64,000 bases of DNA from Paracoccaceae bacterium Fryx2 (GTDB taxonomy: Bacteria; Pseudomonadota; Alphaproteobacteria; Rhodobacterales; Rhodobacteraceae): assembly GCA_032334235.1 (NCBI GenBank), contig JAVSGI010000003.1:310001-374000 (forward strand), in the 5' to 3' direction. Below, piece by piece: positions 32,230 through 40,874 of the stretch. A program made the translations under genes and the position numbers. Position 1 is the stretch's first letter. Each line of letters starts with the position of its first letter. The notes beneath the pieces are model-generated. The model made no database searches. It was not told the origin of the DNA and was given only the letters and a program-made list of their open reading frames with translations.

Positions 32230-33033
32230 ATGACACTGACCAGACGCGCCGTATTCGGGCTCGTGGCGGGATTGATGACGCTGAGCCTGACACCTGTCGC
32301 CCAGGCGGCGGACGCGCTGCGCGTCGGGGCCTACCCCGCCAACCCGCCGTGGCAGAACAAGACCGAAACAGGCAGCTTCGAGGGCTTCGAGGTCGACATC
32401 GTCAACGAGATCGCCAGGCGCATGGGCACCACCGCCGAGATCGAGGGGCTGGATTTCAAGGCGCTGTTCGTGGCTTCGGCCTCGGGGCGGGTGGACATGG
32501 TGATCTCGTCGCTGACCATCACCGACGAACGGCTGGAAAGCCAGTCCTTCACCCAGCCCTATTTCCTCGGCGCGCTGGGGGTCGGGGTCAAGGACGGGTC
32601 GGGCATCACCGATCTGGCCGGGCTGAAGGGCAGGACCATCGGCTCCATCGCCACCTCCTTCCCGGAAACCTGGCTGAAGGAACGCGCGGCCGAGCTCGGC
32701 TATGCCGGATACAAGAGCTACGACACCACCACCAACATGCTGACAGACCTGCAGAACGGCCGGATCGACGCCGCGGTGAACGACATCGTCGGCCTGCGCT
32801 ACGCCTTCACCATGATACCCGGCCTGACGGTCGCGACCGAAATCGTGACCGGCGAGAAGTTCGCGATGATGATGCCGAAGGGGTCCGACAAGCTGGAAGC
32901 GGTGAATGCCATCATCTCCGAGATGAAATCCGATGGCACCATGGCGGCCATTCATGAGAAATGGCTGGGCGTGGCCCCTGCGGCCGACAGCCTGACCGTG
33001 ACGCCCCTGCCGGTTCCGACCTCGGCCGACTGA
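32230..33033 (+). CDS. Amino-acid ABC transporter substrate-binding protein (267 aa)
   Basis: Periplasmic receptor of the polar amino-acid class. A signal peptide ends near VAQAADA (residues about 26-28), followed by the bacterial family-3 binding fold: LRVGAYPANPPWQ, FEGFEVDIVNEIARRM (about residues 53-68), TITDERLESQSFTQPYFL and the C-terminal IISEMKSDGTMAAIHEKW. AGGAGGACT lies before the ATG. It opens the operon that also has a permease (34283) but no ATPase gene. The ligand is unknown. Confidence 0.88.
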   Translation: MTLTRRAVFGLVAGLMTLSLTPVAQAADALRVGAYPANPPWQNKTETGSFEGFEVDIVNEIARRMGTTAEIEGLDFKALFVASASGRVDMVISSLTITDERLESQSFTQPYFLGALGVGVKDGSGITDLAGLKGRTIGSIATSFPETWLKERAAELGYAGYKSYDTTTNMLTDLQNGRIDAAVNDIVGLRYAFTMIPGLTVATEIVTGEKFAMMMPKGSDKLEAVNAIISEMKSDGTMAAIHEKWLGVAPAADSLTVTPLPVPTSAD

Positions 33034-33082
33034 CCCTGAACCGGGGGGCAGCCCCCTGCCCCCCCACCTGCCGGAGCAGAGC

Positions 33083-33514
33083 ATGACCGTTGCCTACCTT
33101 GCCAGCACGCGGATCGACGCGCCGCTGTCCTTTGTCTGGACGCATCTGACCGATGCGCGCCGCGTCGGGCGCTGGGCGCTGGGCAGCATGGATTTTCAGC
33201 CCGCCGGGCCGGGCCTCTGGCGGGGGCAGTCGCTGTTCGACGGGTCGGAAGCGATCGTCGAGGTGCGGCCGCACCGGGCGCTGGGGCTGATCGACTATCA
33301 TGTCGGCACGCTGGAGGCGCGGGTGCCGCGCGTCTCGATCCGGGCGGTGGCGGGCGGGGACTGGGGGCAGGACGCGGGCTGCACCCTGGCCGCGATGAGC
33401 ACCTGGCGCGCGGGCTGGATGGACGATGCCCGCTGGGCACGCACCTGCACCACGCACGATCTGGAAGTGCTGCTGTTCAAGGCGCAGATCGAAACCGACC
33501 TGGCGGCGCAATGA
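33083..33514 (+). CDS. SRPBCC family protein (143 aa)
   Basis: Small START/polyketide-cyclase-like protein that may bind a hydrophobic ligand. It begins VAYLASTRIDAPLSFVWTHL, the usual first strand and helix of the fold, and ends with a long C-terminal helix (LEVLLFKAQIETDL). Its stop overlaps the next start (ATGA at 33511-33514). A GGGGGGCAGCCCCC hairpin in the 49-base gap before it could tune expression of the downstream genes. Its role in the operon is unknown. Confidence 0.72.
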   Translation: MTVAYLASTRIDAPLSFVWTHLTDARRVGRWALGSMDFQPAGPGLWRGQSLFDGSEAIVEVRPHRALGLIDYHVGTLEARVPRVSIRAVAGGDWGQDAGCTLAAMSTWRAGWMDDARWARTCTTHDLEVLLFKAQIETDLAAQ

Positions 33515-34296
33515 CACCGCAGGCGCTGCGGGCCGGGTTCCGGGCGGGGGCGGTGGCGCAGACCGCCGCCCTTGCCCCCGGGTTTCAGCAGGCCAACATC
33601 GCCATCCTGCCGCAAGGCCATGCCGATGCCTTCGCGGCGTTCCTGCACGCCAACCCCGCCGCCTGCCCGCTGCTGGCGCGCGGCCTGCCGGGCGATCCGG
33701 GGCTGCCCGCGCTGGGGGCGGGGATCGACATCCGCCGCGACCTGCCGCGCTACCGGGTGTTCCGGAGCGGCGTGGCGGCCGAGATGCCGACCGACGTTGC
33801 CGACCTCTGGCGCGACGATCTGGTGGTGTTTGCCGTCGGCTGCTCGCTGGGGTTCGAGGCCGATCTGGTGCGCGCCGGCGTCACCCTGCGCTGCCATGCG
33901 CCGGGGATCAGTTGCTCGGCCTTCGACACCACGCGGCCGAACCGGCCTGCGGGGTTGTTCGGCGGCAATCTGGTCGTTTCGATGCGGGCGATCCGCAGCG
34001 ATCAGGTGGCGCTGGCGACCGCGGTCACCCGCGCCCATCCCGATGCCCACGGCGCGCCGGTCCATGCGGGCGACCCGGCGGCGCTGGGGGTGGATCTTGC
34101 CCGCCCGATCGACGGTCTCGGGCTGACCGACATTCTTTCCGGCGAAACCCCGGTGTTCTGGGCCTGCGGCGTCACGATGGAACGGGCCATCGCCTCGGCC
34201 CGGCTGCCCTTCGCCATCACCCATGCGCCGGGCCACATGCTGATCACCGACCGCCCGGCGCGGCGTTTCGAAGGGGCAAGCGATGGAAGTCTTTGA
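33511..34296 (+). CDS. DUF1445 putative hydro-lyase / D-glutamate cyclase-like (261 aa)
   Basis: Matches the YcsI/DUF1445 family: AGFQQANIAILP-like start (PGFQQANIAILPQGHADAF), FAVGCSLGFEADLVRAG (about residues 108-124), FGGNLVVSMRAI (about 150-161) and ITHAPGHMLITD near the end. The mammalian relative DGLUCY turns D-glutamate into 5-oxo-D-proline; bacterial members are mostly uncharacterised. Overlaps at both ends (ATGA with SRPBCC, 14 bases with the permease) show tight coupling. A role in converting the imported amino acid is inferred. Confidence 0.85.
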   Translation: MTPQALRAGFRAGAVAQTAALAPGFQQANIAILPQGHADAFAAFLHANPAACPLLARGLPGDPGLPALGAGIDIRRDLPRYRVFRSGVAAEMPTDVADLWRDDLVVFAVGCSLGFEADLVRAGVTLRCHAPGISCSAFDTTRPNRPAGLFGGNLVVSMRAIRSDQVALATAVTRAHPDAHGAPVHAGDPAALGVDLARPIDGLGLTDILSGETPVFWACGVTMERAIASARLPFAITHAPGHMLITDRPARRFEGASDGSL

Positions 34297-34957
34297 CATC
34301 TTCTTCAACTGGTCGGTGATGCAGCGCGCCTTTCCGATCCTGCTGCTGGGGCTGGCCAACACGCTGATGCTGGGCACGACGGCGATCATCTTCGGCGGTC
34401 TGCTGGGCGTGGTGATCTGCCTGATCCGGCTTTACGCCTGGCGGCCGTTCCGCCTGCTGGCGGTGATCTACACCGACCTGATGCGCGCGCTGCCGGTGCT
34501 GGTGGTGCTGATCCTGATCTATTATGCCCTGCCCTTTGTCGGCATCGTGTTTTCCAGCTTTGTCGCCGCCGCCATCGCGCTGTCGGCGGTGCTGGGGGCC
34601 TATACCGCCGAGGTGGTGCGGGCAGGCATCCAGGCGGTCCCGAAGGGCCAGTTCGAGGCGGCCTCTGCGCTGGGCCTTGGGTTCTGGACCACGATGCGCA
34701 AGGTGGTGCTGCCGCAGGCGATCCGCATCGTGATTCCGCCCCATGCGTCGAACTGCGTCTCGATCATCAAGGACACGTCGCTGGCCTCGGTGGTGGCGAT
34801 GACCGACCTGCTGAAACAGGCGACCGACGCGCAGGCGCTGTTCGCCAACCCGACGCCGCTGATCGGGGCGGCGCTGATCTATGTCGCGATCCTGTGGCCC
34901 GCCGTGCGCTTCACCGGCTGGCTGGAAACCCGGCTGCAGCGGGCCTATGTCCGCTGA
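34283..34957 (+). CDS. Amino-acid ABC transporter permease (224 aa)
   Basis: Inner-membrane component of a polar amino-acid importer, HisM/GlnP class. About five hydrophobic segments are visible, with the cytoplasmic EAA loop (EAASALGLGFWTTMRKVVLP, about residues 131-150) that contacts the ATPase. It starts 14 bases inside the end of the DUF1445 gene. Only one permease and no ATP-binding gene are present in the operon, so it may act as a homodimer with an ATPase encoded elsewhere. Confidence 0.88.
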   Translation: MEVFDIFFNWSVMQRAFPILLLGLANTLMLGTTAIIFGGLLGVVICLIRLYAWRPFRLLAVIYTDLMRALPVLVVLILIYYALPFVGIVFSSFVAAAIALSAVLGAYTAEVVRAGIQAVPKGQFEAASALGLGFWTTMRKVVLPQAIRIVIPPHASNCVSIIKDTSLASVVAMTDLLKQATDAQALFANPTPLIGAALIYVAILWPAVRFTGWLETRLQRAYVR

Positions 34958-34977
34958 TCGGCCCCAAACCGGAATGA

Positions 34978-36126
34978 ATGATGACCAACGACAGTTCTGC
35001 GGGCGATGGCTACCTGCTGTATCACTCGATCGGCCAATACCCCGGCAAGGCGGCCGAGATGGCCGCCGCCATGGCCGGATTTGCCGCCGTCTGGGGCGCC
35101 AATGACGATGCGCAATGGGGCTATGCGCTGGGCAGGCGGCAGGGCTTCATCGACCGCTGGCGCGCGATCCTGAATGCGCCCGAAGGATCGCTGACCACGA
35201 CCGAAAATGTCACCGCCGCGCTGCACGCGCTGGTTTCGGCCCTGCCCGAGGGGGTGCTGAAGGGCCGTCGGGTGCTGGTGGCGGGCGACTGCTTTCCGTC
35301 GAACCATTTCCTGCTGACGGCGATGGCCGGCAGGCTGGGCTTCACGCTCGACACCGTGCCGATGCGGCAGGGCGCGGCCTGGGTCGAGGACGAGGACATG
35401 ATCGCCCGCTGGGGCCCCGATGTCGGCCTTGCGCTGATCACTTGGGTCAGTTCGACCTCGTCGCACCGGGTGGACCTGGATGCGCTGGTGGCGCATGGCC
35501 GCGCCATGGGCAGCGTCATAGGGGTCGACATCACGCAGGCTGCGGGGCTTCTGCCGTTCGACGTGACCGATCCGGCGGTGGATTTCGCCATTTCCACCAG
35601 CCTGAAATGGATGTGCGGCACGCCCGGCGCGGGCATCCTGCAGGTGGCACCCGCGCTGATCGCCGCCTGCCGGCCCGAGTTGTGCGGCTGGTTCAGCCAG
35701 GAAAACCCGTTCTCCTGGGCGCTGGACCGCTTTGCCTATGCCCCCGACATCCGCCGCTTCGACCACGGCACGCCCGGCGTGATGGCGGCGGCGGCGTCAC
35801 TTCCGGCGCTTGAATGGCACGCGCGCCAGGACAAGGCGGCGCTTCTGGCGCACAATCGCGCACTGACCGCGCGGGTGATCGAGGCCGCCGACGATCTGGG
35901 CCTGACCCTGCTGACCCCGCGCGCCCCCGAACGGCGCGGCGGCAGCCTGATGCTCCGGCTGGGCACCGGGGCCGACCCGCAGGCCGTGCTGGCGGGATTG
36001 CGCGCGCAGGGGCTGTTTGCCGATGCGCGCGGCCAGATCCTGCGCGTCTCGCCGGGGGCGGTGACCACCGACGCGGGCATCACCCGGCTGATCACGGCGC
36101 TGGAAAGCCTTGGCCGCGCGCCGTGA
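34978..36126 (+). CDS. Class V aminotransferase, kynureninase-like fold (382 aa)
   Basis: PLP enzyme of fold type I. The probable PLP lysine is in STSLKWMCGTPGAG (about residue 209), and the cofactor Asp/Gln motif is GVDITQAAGLLPFD (about residues 181-194). TTTENVTAALHAL near residue 75 binds the phosphate. Members include cysteine desulfurases, kynureninase and amino-acid epimerases; the exact reaction cannot be told. It is the last gene of the operon, 20 bases after the permease, so it likely acts on the imported compound. Confidence 0.82.
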   Translation: MMTNDSSAGDGYLLYHSIGQYPGKAAEMAAAMAGFAAVWGANDDAQWGYALGRRQGFIDRWRAILNAPEGSLTTTENVTAALHALVSALPEGVLKGRRVLVAGDCFPSNHFLLTAMAGRLGFTLDTVPMRQGAAWVEDEDMIARWGPDVGLALITWVSSTSSHRVDLDALVAHGRAMGSVIGVDITQAAGLLPFDVTDPAVDFAISTSLKWMCGTPGAGILQVAPALIAACRPELCGWFSQENPFSWALDRFAYAPDIRRFDHGTPGVMAAAASLPALEWHARQDKAALLAHNRALTARVIEAADDLGLTLLTPRAPERRGGSLMLRLGTGADPQAVLAGLRAQGLFADARGQILRVSPGAVTTDAGITRLITALESLGRAP

Positions 36127-36143
36127 TCGGGGCCCGCGGCGGA

Positions 36144-36995
36144 TCAGAGCGCAGGCGGGCGTTCGTTCTCTGCGATCAGGGCGGCGCCCGAGGCATCGAC
36201 CTCGTGGCACCAGACCTGGAAGTTCGCCAGATAATGCGGCCCGAAGCTGTGGATCAGCGGCACGTCGGCGGCATCGCGGCCATGCGAGACCTTGGTGCGG
36301 CCGATCCGCGGGATGTTGTTGCGCGGATCGAAGGTCATCCAGCGCCCGCCGATGTAAACCTCGATCCAGGCCGAGAAATCCATCGGATTGACGATCGGCA
36401 CGCCGATGTCGCCCAGATAGCCGTTCACATAGCGCGCGGGCAGGTTCATGCAGCGGCAAAGCGCAATTCCCAGATGCGCAAAGTCCCGGCACACGCCGAT
36501 GCGCTCGTTGTAGGCGTCCAGCGCCGTGCGCGTCACCCGTGCGTCCATGTAGCCGAAGCGGATGTGATTGTGGACGAAATCGCAGATCGCCTGCACCCGG
36601 CCCCAGCCCGGCGGGATATGGCCGAACAGATCCCAGGCGGTCTGGCTCAACTGGTCGGTTTCGCAATAGCGGCTGCCCAGCAGATAGATCAGCACATCGT
36701 CGGGAAGATCTGCGATCGGGGTTTCCACCGCCGCCAGATCGGCCGGGTCGCGCATCCCGTCATCGGCGACGATGCCGTCGCCGGTGATGCGGAACGCTCC
36801 CGCCGGGGCCACGAAGCGGCGGCAGGTGTTGCCGAACAGGTCGTGGTAAAGCCGCGTCGGCACCTGCGGATACGTCGCCACGGTTTCCGGCGCGACCAGT
36901 GCGCCGCGGCGTTCGTCGCGCAGCGCCAGCAGGCAGACCATTGGCGTATCCTGGCCGCAGGTCACCGTGATGTCATATCCGAACCTGATGAGCAT
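36144..36995 (-). CDS. Transglutaminase-like domain protein (283 aa)
   Basis: Papain-like fold protein with the catalytic Cys in ERIGVCRDFAHLGIALCR (about residue 170), the His region PARYVNGYLGDIG and Asp in GGRWMTFDPRNNIPRIGR. An N-terminal beta domain (IRFGYDITVTC) precedes it. The family includes peptidases and putative protein cross-linkers. The ATG at 36995 is preferred because GAAAGCAG lies upstream and the family start is short; the frame is open to 37010. It converges with the operon ending at 36126. Confidence 0.82.
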   Translation of the reverse strand: MLIRFGYDITVTCGQDTPMVCLLALRDERRGALVAPETVATYPQVPTRLYHDLFGNTCRRFVAPAGAFRITGDGIVADDGMRDPADLAAVETPIADLPDDVLIYLLGSRYCETDQLSQTAWDLFGHIPPGWGRVQAICDFVHNHIRFGYMDARVTRTALDAYNERIGVCRDFAHLGIALCRCMNLPARYVNGYLGDIGVPIVNPMDFSAWIEVYIGGRWMTFDPRNNIPRIGRTKVSHGRDAADVPLIHSFGPHYLANFQVWCHEVDASGAALIAENERPPAL

Positions 36996-37114
36996 GGGGT
37001 CTGCTTTCACTGAAAATTGGGCCTCCCTCAGGATTGGGGGAGACGGGGGGCGGCCGCAACCCGGCGAAGGTTGCGCGCCTGTCCATTCCGGCGCACCTGC
37101 ACGGAAATAGGACG

Positions 37115-37133
37115 AAACGCCCGATTTCGGGCG
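37115..37133 (-). terminator. Terminator-like hairpin after irr
   Basis: On the minus strand CGCCCG, AAAT, CGGGCG, then TTT. It lies about 20 bases after the irr stop. Confidence 0.5.
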
Positions 37134-37151
37134 GTCGGCGAAAACAGCGTC

Positions 37152-37580
37152 TCAGGTGCGGCGCAGGCGGATCACCACATCGACCCGCGAGATCAGGGTG
37201 CCTTCAGGCGCTTGCGGCAGGCGGCAGATCTCCAGCTGATCGTTGGGCGCGTCGGTCAGTTCGGCGCTGTCTTCCCAGTAGAAATGCGGGTGATCGTCCA
37301 TCCTGGTGTCAAAGTAGCTTCTGGACCCGTCGACCACCACTTCCTGCATCAGCCCCGCCTCGCAGAAGGCGCGCAGGGTGTTGTAGACGGTGGCAAGGCT
37401 GACCGGCTCGCCGCTCTGGCCGCTGGCGGCGTGCAGGCTTTCGGCGGTGACGTGGCGGTCCTTGCCGTCGCCGACCAGCAGCGCCGCCAACGAAAGCCGC
37501 TGCCGCGTCGGACGCAGGTCGCCGCGCATCAGCCAGTCTGTCGCCCGCACTGTCGCCGTCTGATCCATGCCCAAGTCCAT
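37152..37580 (-). CDS. irr: Fur family iron response regulator, Irr type (142 aa)
   Basis: Winged-helix regulator of iron and haem genes in alphaproteobacteria. GLRPTRQRLSLAALL-like start (DLRPTRQRLSLAALLVGDGK), recognition region VSLATVYNTLRAFCEAGLMQEV (about residues 58-79), DGSRSYFDTRMDDHPHFYWED (split at about 82-102). The HPH in place of the Fur HHDH motif and the lack of C-terminal CxxC pairs fit Irr rather than Fur. The start is uncertain: ATG 37580 now uses AGAGGTG from an IS5 end that lies 3 bases upstream, whereas ATG 37568 may have been the original start. Its native promoter is cut off by the IS. Confidence 0.85.
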   Translation of the reverse strand: MDLGMDQTATVRATDWLMRGDLRPTRQRLSLAALLVGDGKDRHVTAESLHAASGQSGEPVSLATVYNTLRAFCEAGLMQEVVVDGSRSYFDTRMDDHPHFYWEDSAELTDAPNDQLEICRLPQAPEGTLISRVDVVIRLRRT

Positions 37581-37583
37581 AAT

Positions 37584-38894
37584 GGGCACCTCTATAAATT
37601 GCCCCATCCCCCGCACTTCGGTATGGTGAGACAGTGAACTGGCATTGGGGATGCAACGATGGCGCAGATGGGTTTTTTCGATCTTTCGGACCGTTACGCG
37701 AGCCTCGATGCCAAAAGGGATCCGCTGGTCGAAATTGATGCCGTCGTGCCGTGGGAGGAGTTTCGTCCGGCTCTTGAGCGGGTCTGGCGCAAGCCTGTTG
37801 CGGATCGCAAGTCCCGCGCGGGGCGCAAGCCGATAGATGCGGTGCTGATGTTCAAGACGCTGGTTCTGAGCGCGCTTTACAACCTGTCGGATGATCAGAT
37901 CGAATATCAGGTCCGCGACCGGCTTTCCTTTATGCGCTTCCTGGGGTTGGGCCTTGGTGACCGGGTGCCCGACGCCAAGACGGTGTGGCTGTATCGCGAT
38001 GCGCTGGCGCAGGCCGGCAAGGTGGAGGAGTTGTTCGGGTTGTTTGACGGTCATTTGGCGCGGCGGGGCTACATTGCGCGCGGCGGTCAGATCCTGGACG
38101 CCTCCATCGTGCCGGTGCCGCGCAATCACAACACGCGCGATGAAAACGCAACGATCAAGAAGGGCGAGGTCCCCGAGGATTGGGCTGATAAGCCAGCGAA
38201 ACGGGTGCAAAAGGATGTGGACGCACGTTGGACGAAAAAGCACGGCAAGAGCCACTACGGCTACAAGAACCATGTGAATGTGGACCGCACGCATAAGCTG
38301 GTCCGGCGCTACCACGTCACCGACGCCGCTGTGCATGACAGCCAGGCAGTGGATCATCTGCTGATGCAGGGCAACACCGGGTCTGGCGTGTGGGCGGATG
38401 CTGCTTATCGGTCCGAGGAGATGGAGGCCAAACTCCGCGCCTTAAAACTGAAAAGCCACATCCACCGCAAGGGCAATCGGGGCAAGCCGCTGACCGACCA
38501 GGCCAAGGGCAGCAACCGCACCAAATCCACCGTGCGGGTCCGGGTTGAGCACATCTTCGGCGCGCAGGCCAACGACATGGGCGGCACCCTGGTGCGCACC
38601 ATCGGCTTGGTGCGGGCGAAGGCCAAAGTCGGCATGAAGAATCTCCGCCTACAACATGCGCCGCCTCGGCCAACTGGGTCGCATCAACCCGCACCCAGCC
38701 TGAAAACGGTCGGCCAAGGACGCAGATCGCCCCGCGCATCGCTAAAAACGGCCCTGAACCGAAGGTCCGCGAGGCGAAATGGGCGGCAGATCATAAAAAC
38801 CAAGGCAACAATCGGTCAGCTGAAGGTCGCTGCCGCGCTTCGGGCAGAACCTGCTATGCCGTTGCCGCGAAAACAGTCAAAAATCGAGGTGCCC
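37584..38894 (+). mobile_element. IS5-family insertion sequence (1311 bp)
   Basis: Ends are GGGCACCTC at 37584-37592 and its inverse GAGGTGCCC at 38886-38894, with weaker similarity continuing inward. TAAT is duplicated directly outside both ends (37580-37583 and 38895-38898). It carries one transposase gene with a frameshift. It is inserted between irr and fabA, separating what was a shared divergent control region. Confidence 0.85.
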
Positions 38895-38897
38895 TAA
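37659..38897 (+). pseudogene. IS5-family transposase with 3' frameshift
   Basis: DDE transposase: GRKPIDAVLMFKTLVL-type N-terminus, first catalytic Asp in QILDASIVPVPR (about residues 145-156), second in GVWADAAYRSEE (about 244-255), and the Glu in RVRVEHIFGAQ (about 297-307). After KVGMKNL the frame changes. An extra C in the CC at 38645-38646 turns the expected LAYNMRRLGQLGRINPHPA ending (stop at 38701) into 80 unrelated residues, and the open frame ends only at the TAA in the target duplication. The catalytic residues are upstream of the shift, so activity is uncertain. Confidence 0.85.
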
Positions 38898-38932
38898 TGT
38901 TCATCATCGTGCAATATATGGCGCTGTGGCGG

Positions 38933-38952
38933 GCGTTTTCAAACGAAAACGC
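38933..38952. promoter_or_regulatory. GCGTTTTC palindrome upstream of fabA
   Basis: GCGTTTTC, AAAC, GAAAACGC: perfect 8-base arms, 146 bases before the fabA start. Before the IS5 insertion it lay between irr and fabA and could serve either. It is a candidate operator; the regulator is unknown. The remaining gap (38895-39097) contains no gene that I can see. Confidence 0.45.
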
Positions 38953-39097
38953 GCGACGGGTCGCCCGAGGCAGGTCGATTTCGCCCGCCCGCCTGTGCAG
39001 AGGTGCCGCAGGAGCGCGGACCGGGGCCGCCCTTGCCACCACTCCGATGCCGGTGTTACAGGGAAGAAAGATTGCGTGAACGGGGGGACGCGAAGTC

Positions 39098-39613
39098 ATG
39101 ACGGCATATCCGACCAGCTTCGACAAGGAAGGGCTGCTGAAATGCGCCCGGGGCGAATTGTTCGGCCCCGGCAACGCCCAGCTTCCCGAACCGCCGATGC
39201 TGATGATGGACCGCATCACCGATATTTCCGCCGATGGCGGCGCGCATGGCAAGGGCCATGTGGTTGCCGAATTCGACATCACGCCCGACCTGTGGTTCTT
39301 CAAGTGCCATTTCCCCGGCAACCCGGTGATGCCCGGCTGCCTCGGGCTCGATGGCCTGTGGCAGCTGACCGGCTTCAACCTCGGCTGGCGCGGCTGGCAG
39401 GGCCAGGGATTCGCGCTGGGCGTGGGCGAGGTGCAGCTCAAGGGCATGGTCACCCCCGCCCGCACCATGATCCGCTATTTCGTCGATTTCACCCGCGTCA
39501 TCGACCGCCGCCTGAAGATGGGCGTCGCCGATGGCCGCGTTGAGGCCGACGGCGAAGTGATCTATCTTGTCAAGGACATGAAAGTCGGGTTGGCCGCTGC
39601 CGCGACCACCTGA
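39098..39613 (+). CDS. fabA: 3-hydroxydecanoyl-ACP dehydratase/isomerase (171 aa)
   Basis: Dehydrates 3-hydroxydecanoyl-ACP and isomerises the product to cis-3-decenoyl-ACP, the branch point to unsaturated fatty acids. The active-site His is in [20 protein letters not shown] (about residues 67-86), with the Asp in [11 protein letters not shown]. Length matches the family (about 170). It leads the fabA-fabB-fabI operon. In related Rhodobacterales, irr lies directly divergent; here an IS5 copy separates them. Confidence 0.95.
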   Translation: MTAYPTSFDKEGLLKCARGELFGPGNAQLPEPPMLMMDRITDISADGGAHGKGHVVAEFDITPDLWFFKCHFPGNPVMPGCLGLDGLWQLTGFNLGWRGWQGQGFALGVGEVQLKGMVTPARTMIRYFVDFTRVIDRRLKMGVADGRVEADGEVIYLVKDMKVGLAAAATT

Positions 39614-39634
39614 CCCTGCACGAAGGAGAGCGCC

Positions 39635-40864
39635 ATGCGCCGCGTCGTCATCACCGGAATCGGCATCATCTCGTCCATCGGCAATACGGCCGCCGAAGTC
39701 GAGGCCAGCCTGCGGGCGGGCCGTTCGGGCATCGTCGCCGCGCCGACCTATACCGAACACGGCTTTCGCAGCCAGGTCCACGGCATGCCGCAGATCGTGC
39801 TGGAAGACCACATCGACAAGCGCGACCTGCGCTTCATGGGTCCGGGGGCGGCCTACAACTTTCTGGCCATGCAGCAGGCCGTCGCGGATTCGGGGCTGGA
39901 ACCGGGCGACGTGTCGAACGACCGTTCGGGTCTGATCATGGGGTCGGGCGGGCCGTCCACGTCGAACTTCTTCAAGGCGTTCGAGACGGTGATCGAAAAG
40001 GGCGCGCCGAAGAAGATGGGGCCGTTCATGGTGACGCGCTGCATGTCCTCGACCAACTCTGCCTGCCTTGCCACGCCGTTCAAGATCAAGGGCGTGAACT
40101 ATTCCATCACCTCGGCCTGCTCCACCTCGGCCCATTGCATCGGCAACGGGGTCGAACTGATCCAGATGGGCAAGCAGGACATCGTCTTTGCCGGCGGCGG
40201 CGAGGAACTGGACTGGACGCTGTCATGCCTGTTCGACGCGATGGGCGCCATGTCATCGAAATACAACGACACGCCGCAGACCGCGAGCCGCGCCTTCGAC
40301 GCGACGCGCGACGGTTTCGTGATCGCGGGCGGCGGCGGCGTGGTGGTGCTGGAAGAACTGTCGCACGCCCTGGCGCGCGGCGCGAAGATCTACGCCGAAG
40401 TCACCGGCTACGGTGCCACCTCTGACGGTCACGACATGGTGGCCCCTTCCGGCGAGGGTGGCGAGCGTTCGATGCGTCTGGCCATTGGCACCCTGCCCGA
40501 AGGCCGCCGGATCAGCTATATCAACGCCCACGGCACCTCGACCGTCGCGGGCGACGTGACCGAGGTCAAGGCGGTGCGCCGGGTTTTCGGCGAAGGCTCC
40601 ACCCCGCCGATTTCCTCGACCAAGTCGCTGACCGGGCATAGCCTGGGTGCGACCGGCGTGCACGAGGCCATCTACAGCCTGCTGATGCTGCAGGGCAGCT
40701 TCATCGCAGCCTCGGCCAACATCACGCAACTGGACCCCGAAATTCACCCCGACGAAATTGCGACCACCCTGCGTGAAGGGGTGGAGCTTGATTCGGTGCT
40801 GTCCAACAGCTTCGGGTTCGGCGGCACCAATGCCACGCTCGTCATGAGCAAATTCCAGAACTGA
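39635..40864 (+). CDS. fabB: 3-oxoacyl-ACP synthase I (409 aa)
   Basis: Condensing enzyme that extends the cis-unsaturated chains made by FabA. The catalytic Cys is in [14 protein letters not shown] (about residue 163), and the two His in [12 protein letters not shown] (about 298) and [12 protein letters not shown] (about 333). AAGGAG precedes the ATG, 21 bases after fabA. The length is normal for KAS I. Confidence 0.95.
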   Translation: MRRVVITGIGIISSIGNTAAEVEASLRAGRSGIVAAPTYTEHGFRSQVHGMPQIVLEDHIDKRDLRFMGPGAAYNFLAMQQAVADSGLEPGDVSNDRSGLIMGSGGPSTSNFFKAFETVIEKGAPKKMGPFMVTRCMSSTNSACLATPFKIKGVNYSITSACSTSAHCIGNGVELIQMGKQDIVFAGGGEELDWTLSCLFDAMGAMSSKYNDTPQTASRAFDATRDGFVIAGGGGVVVLEELSHALARGAKIYAEVTGYGATSDGHDMVAPSGEGGERSMRLAIGTLPEGRRISYINAHGTSTVAGDVTEVKAVRRVFGEGSTPPISSTKSLTGHSLGATGVHEAIYSLLMLQGSFIAASANITQLDPEIHPDEIATTLREGVELDSVLSNSFGFGGTNATLVMSKFQN

Positions 40865-40874
40865 GGTTGATTGC

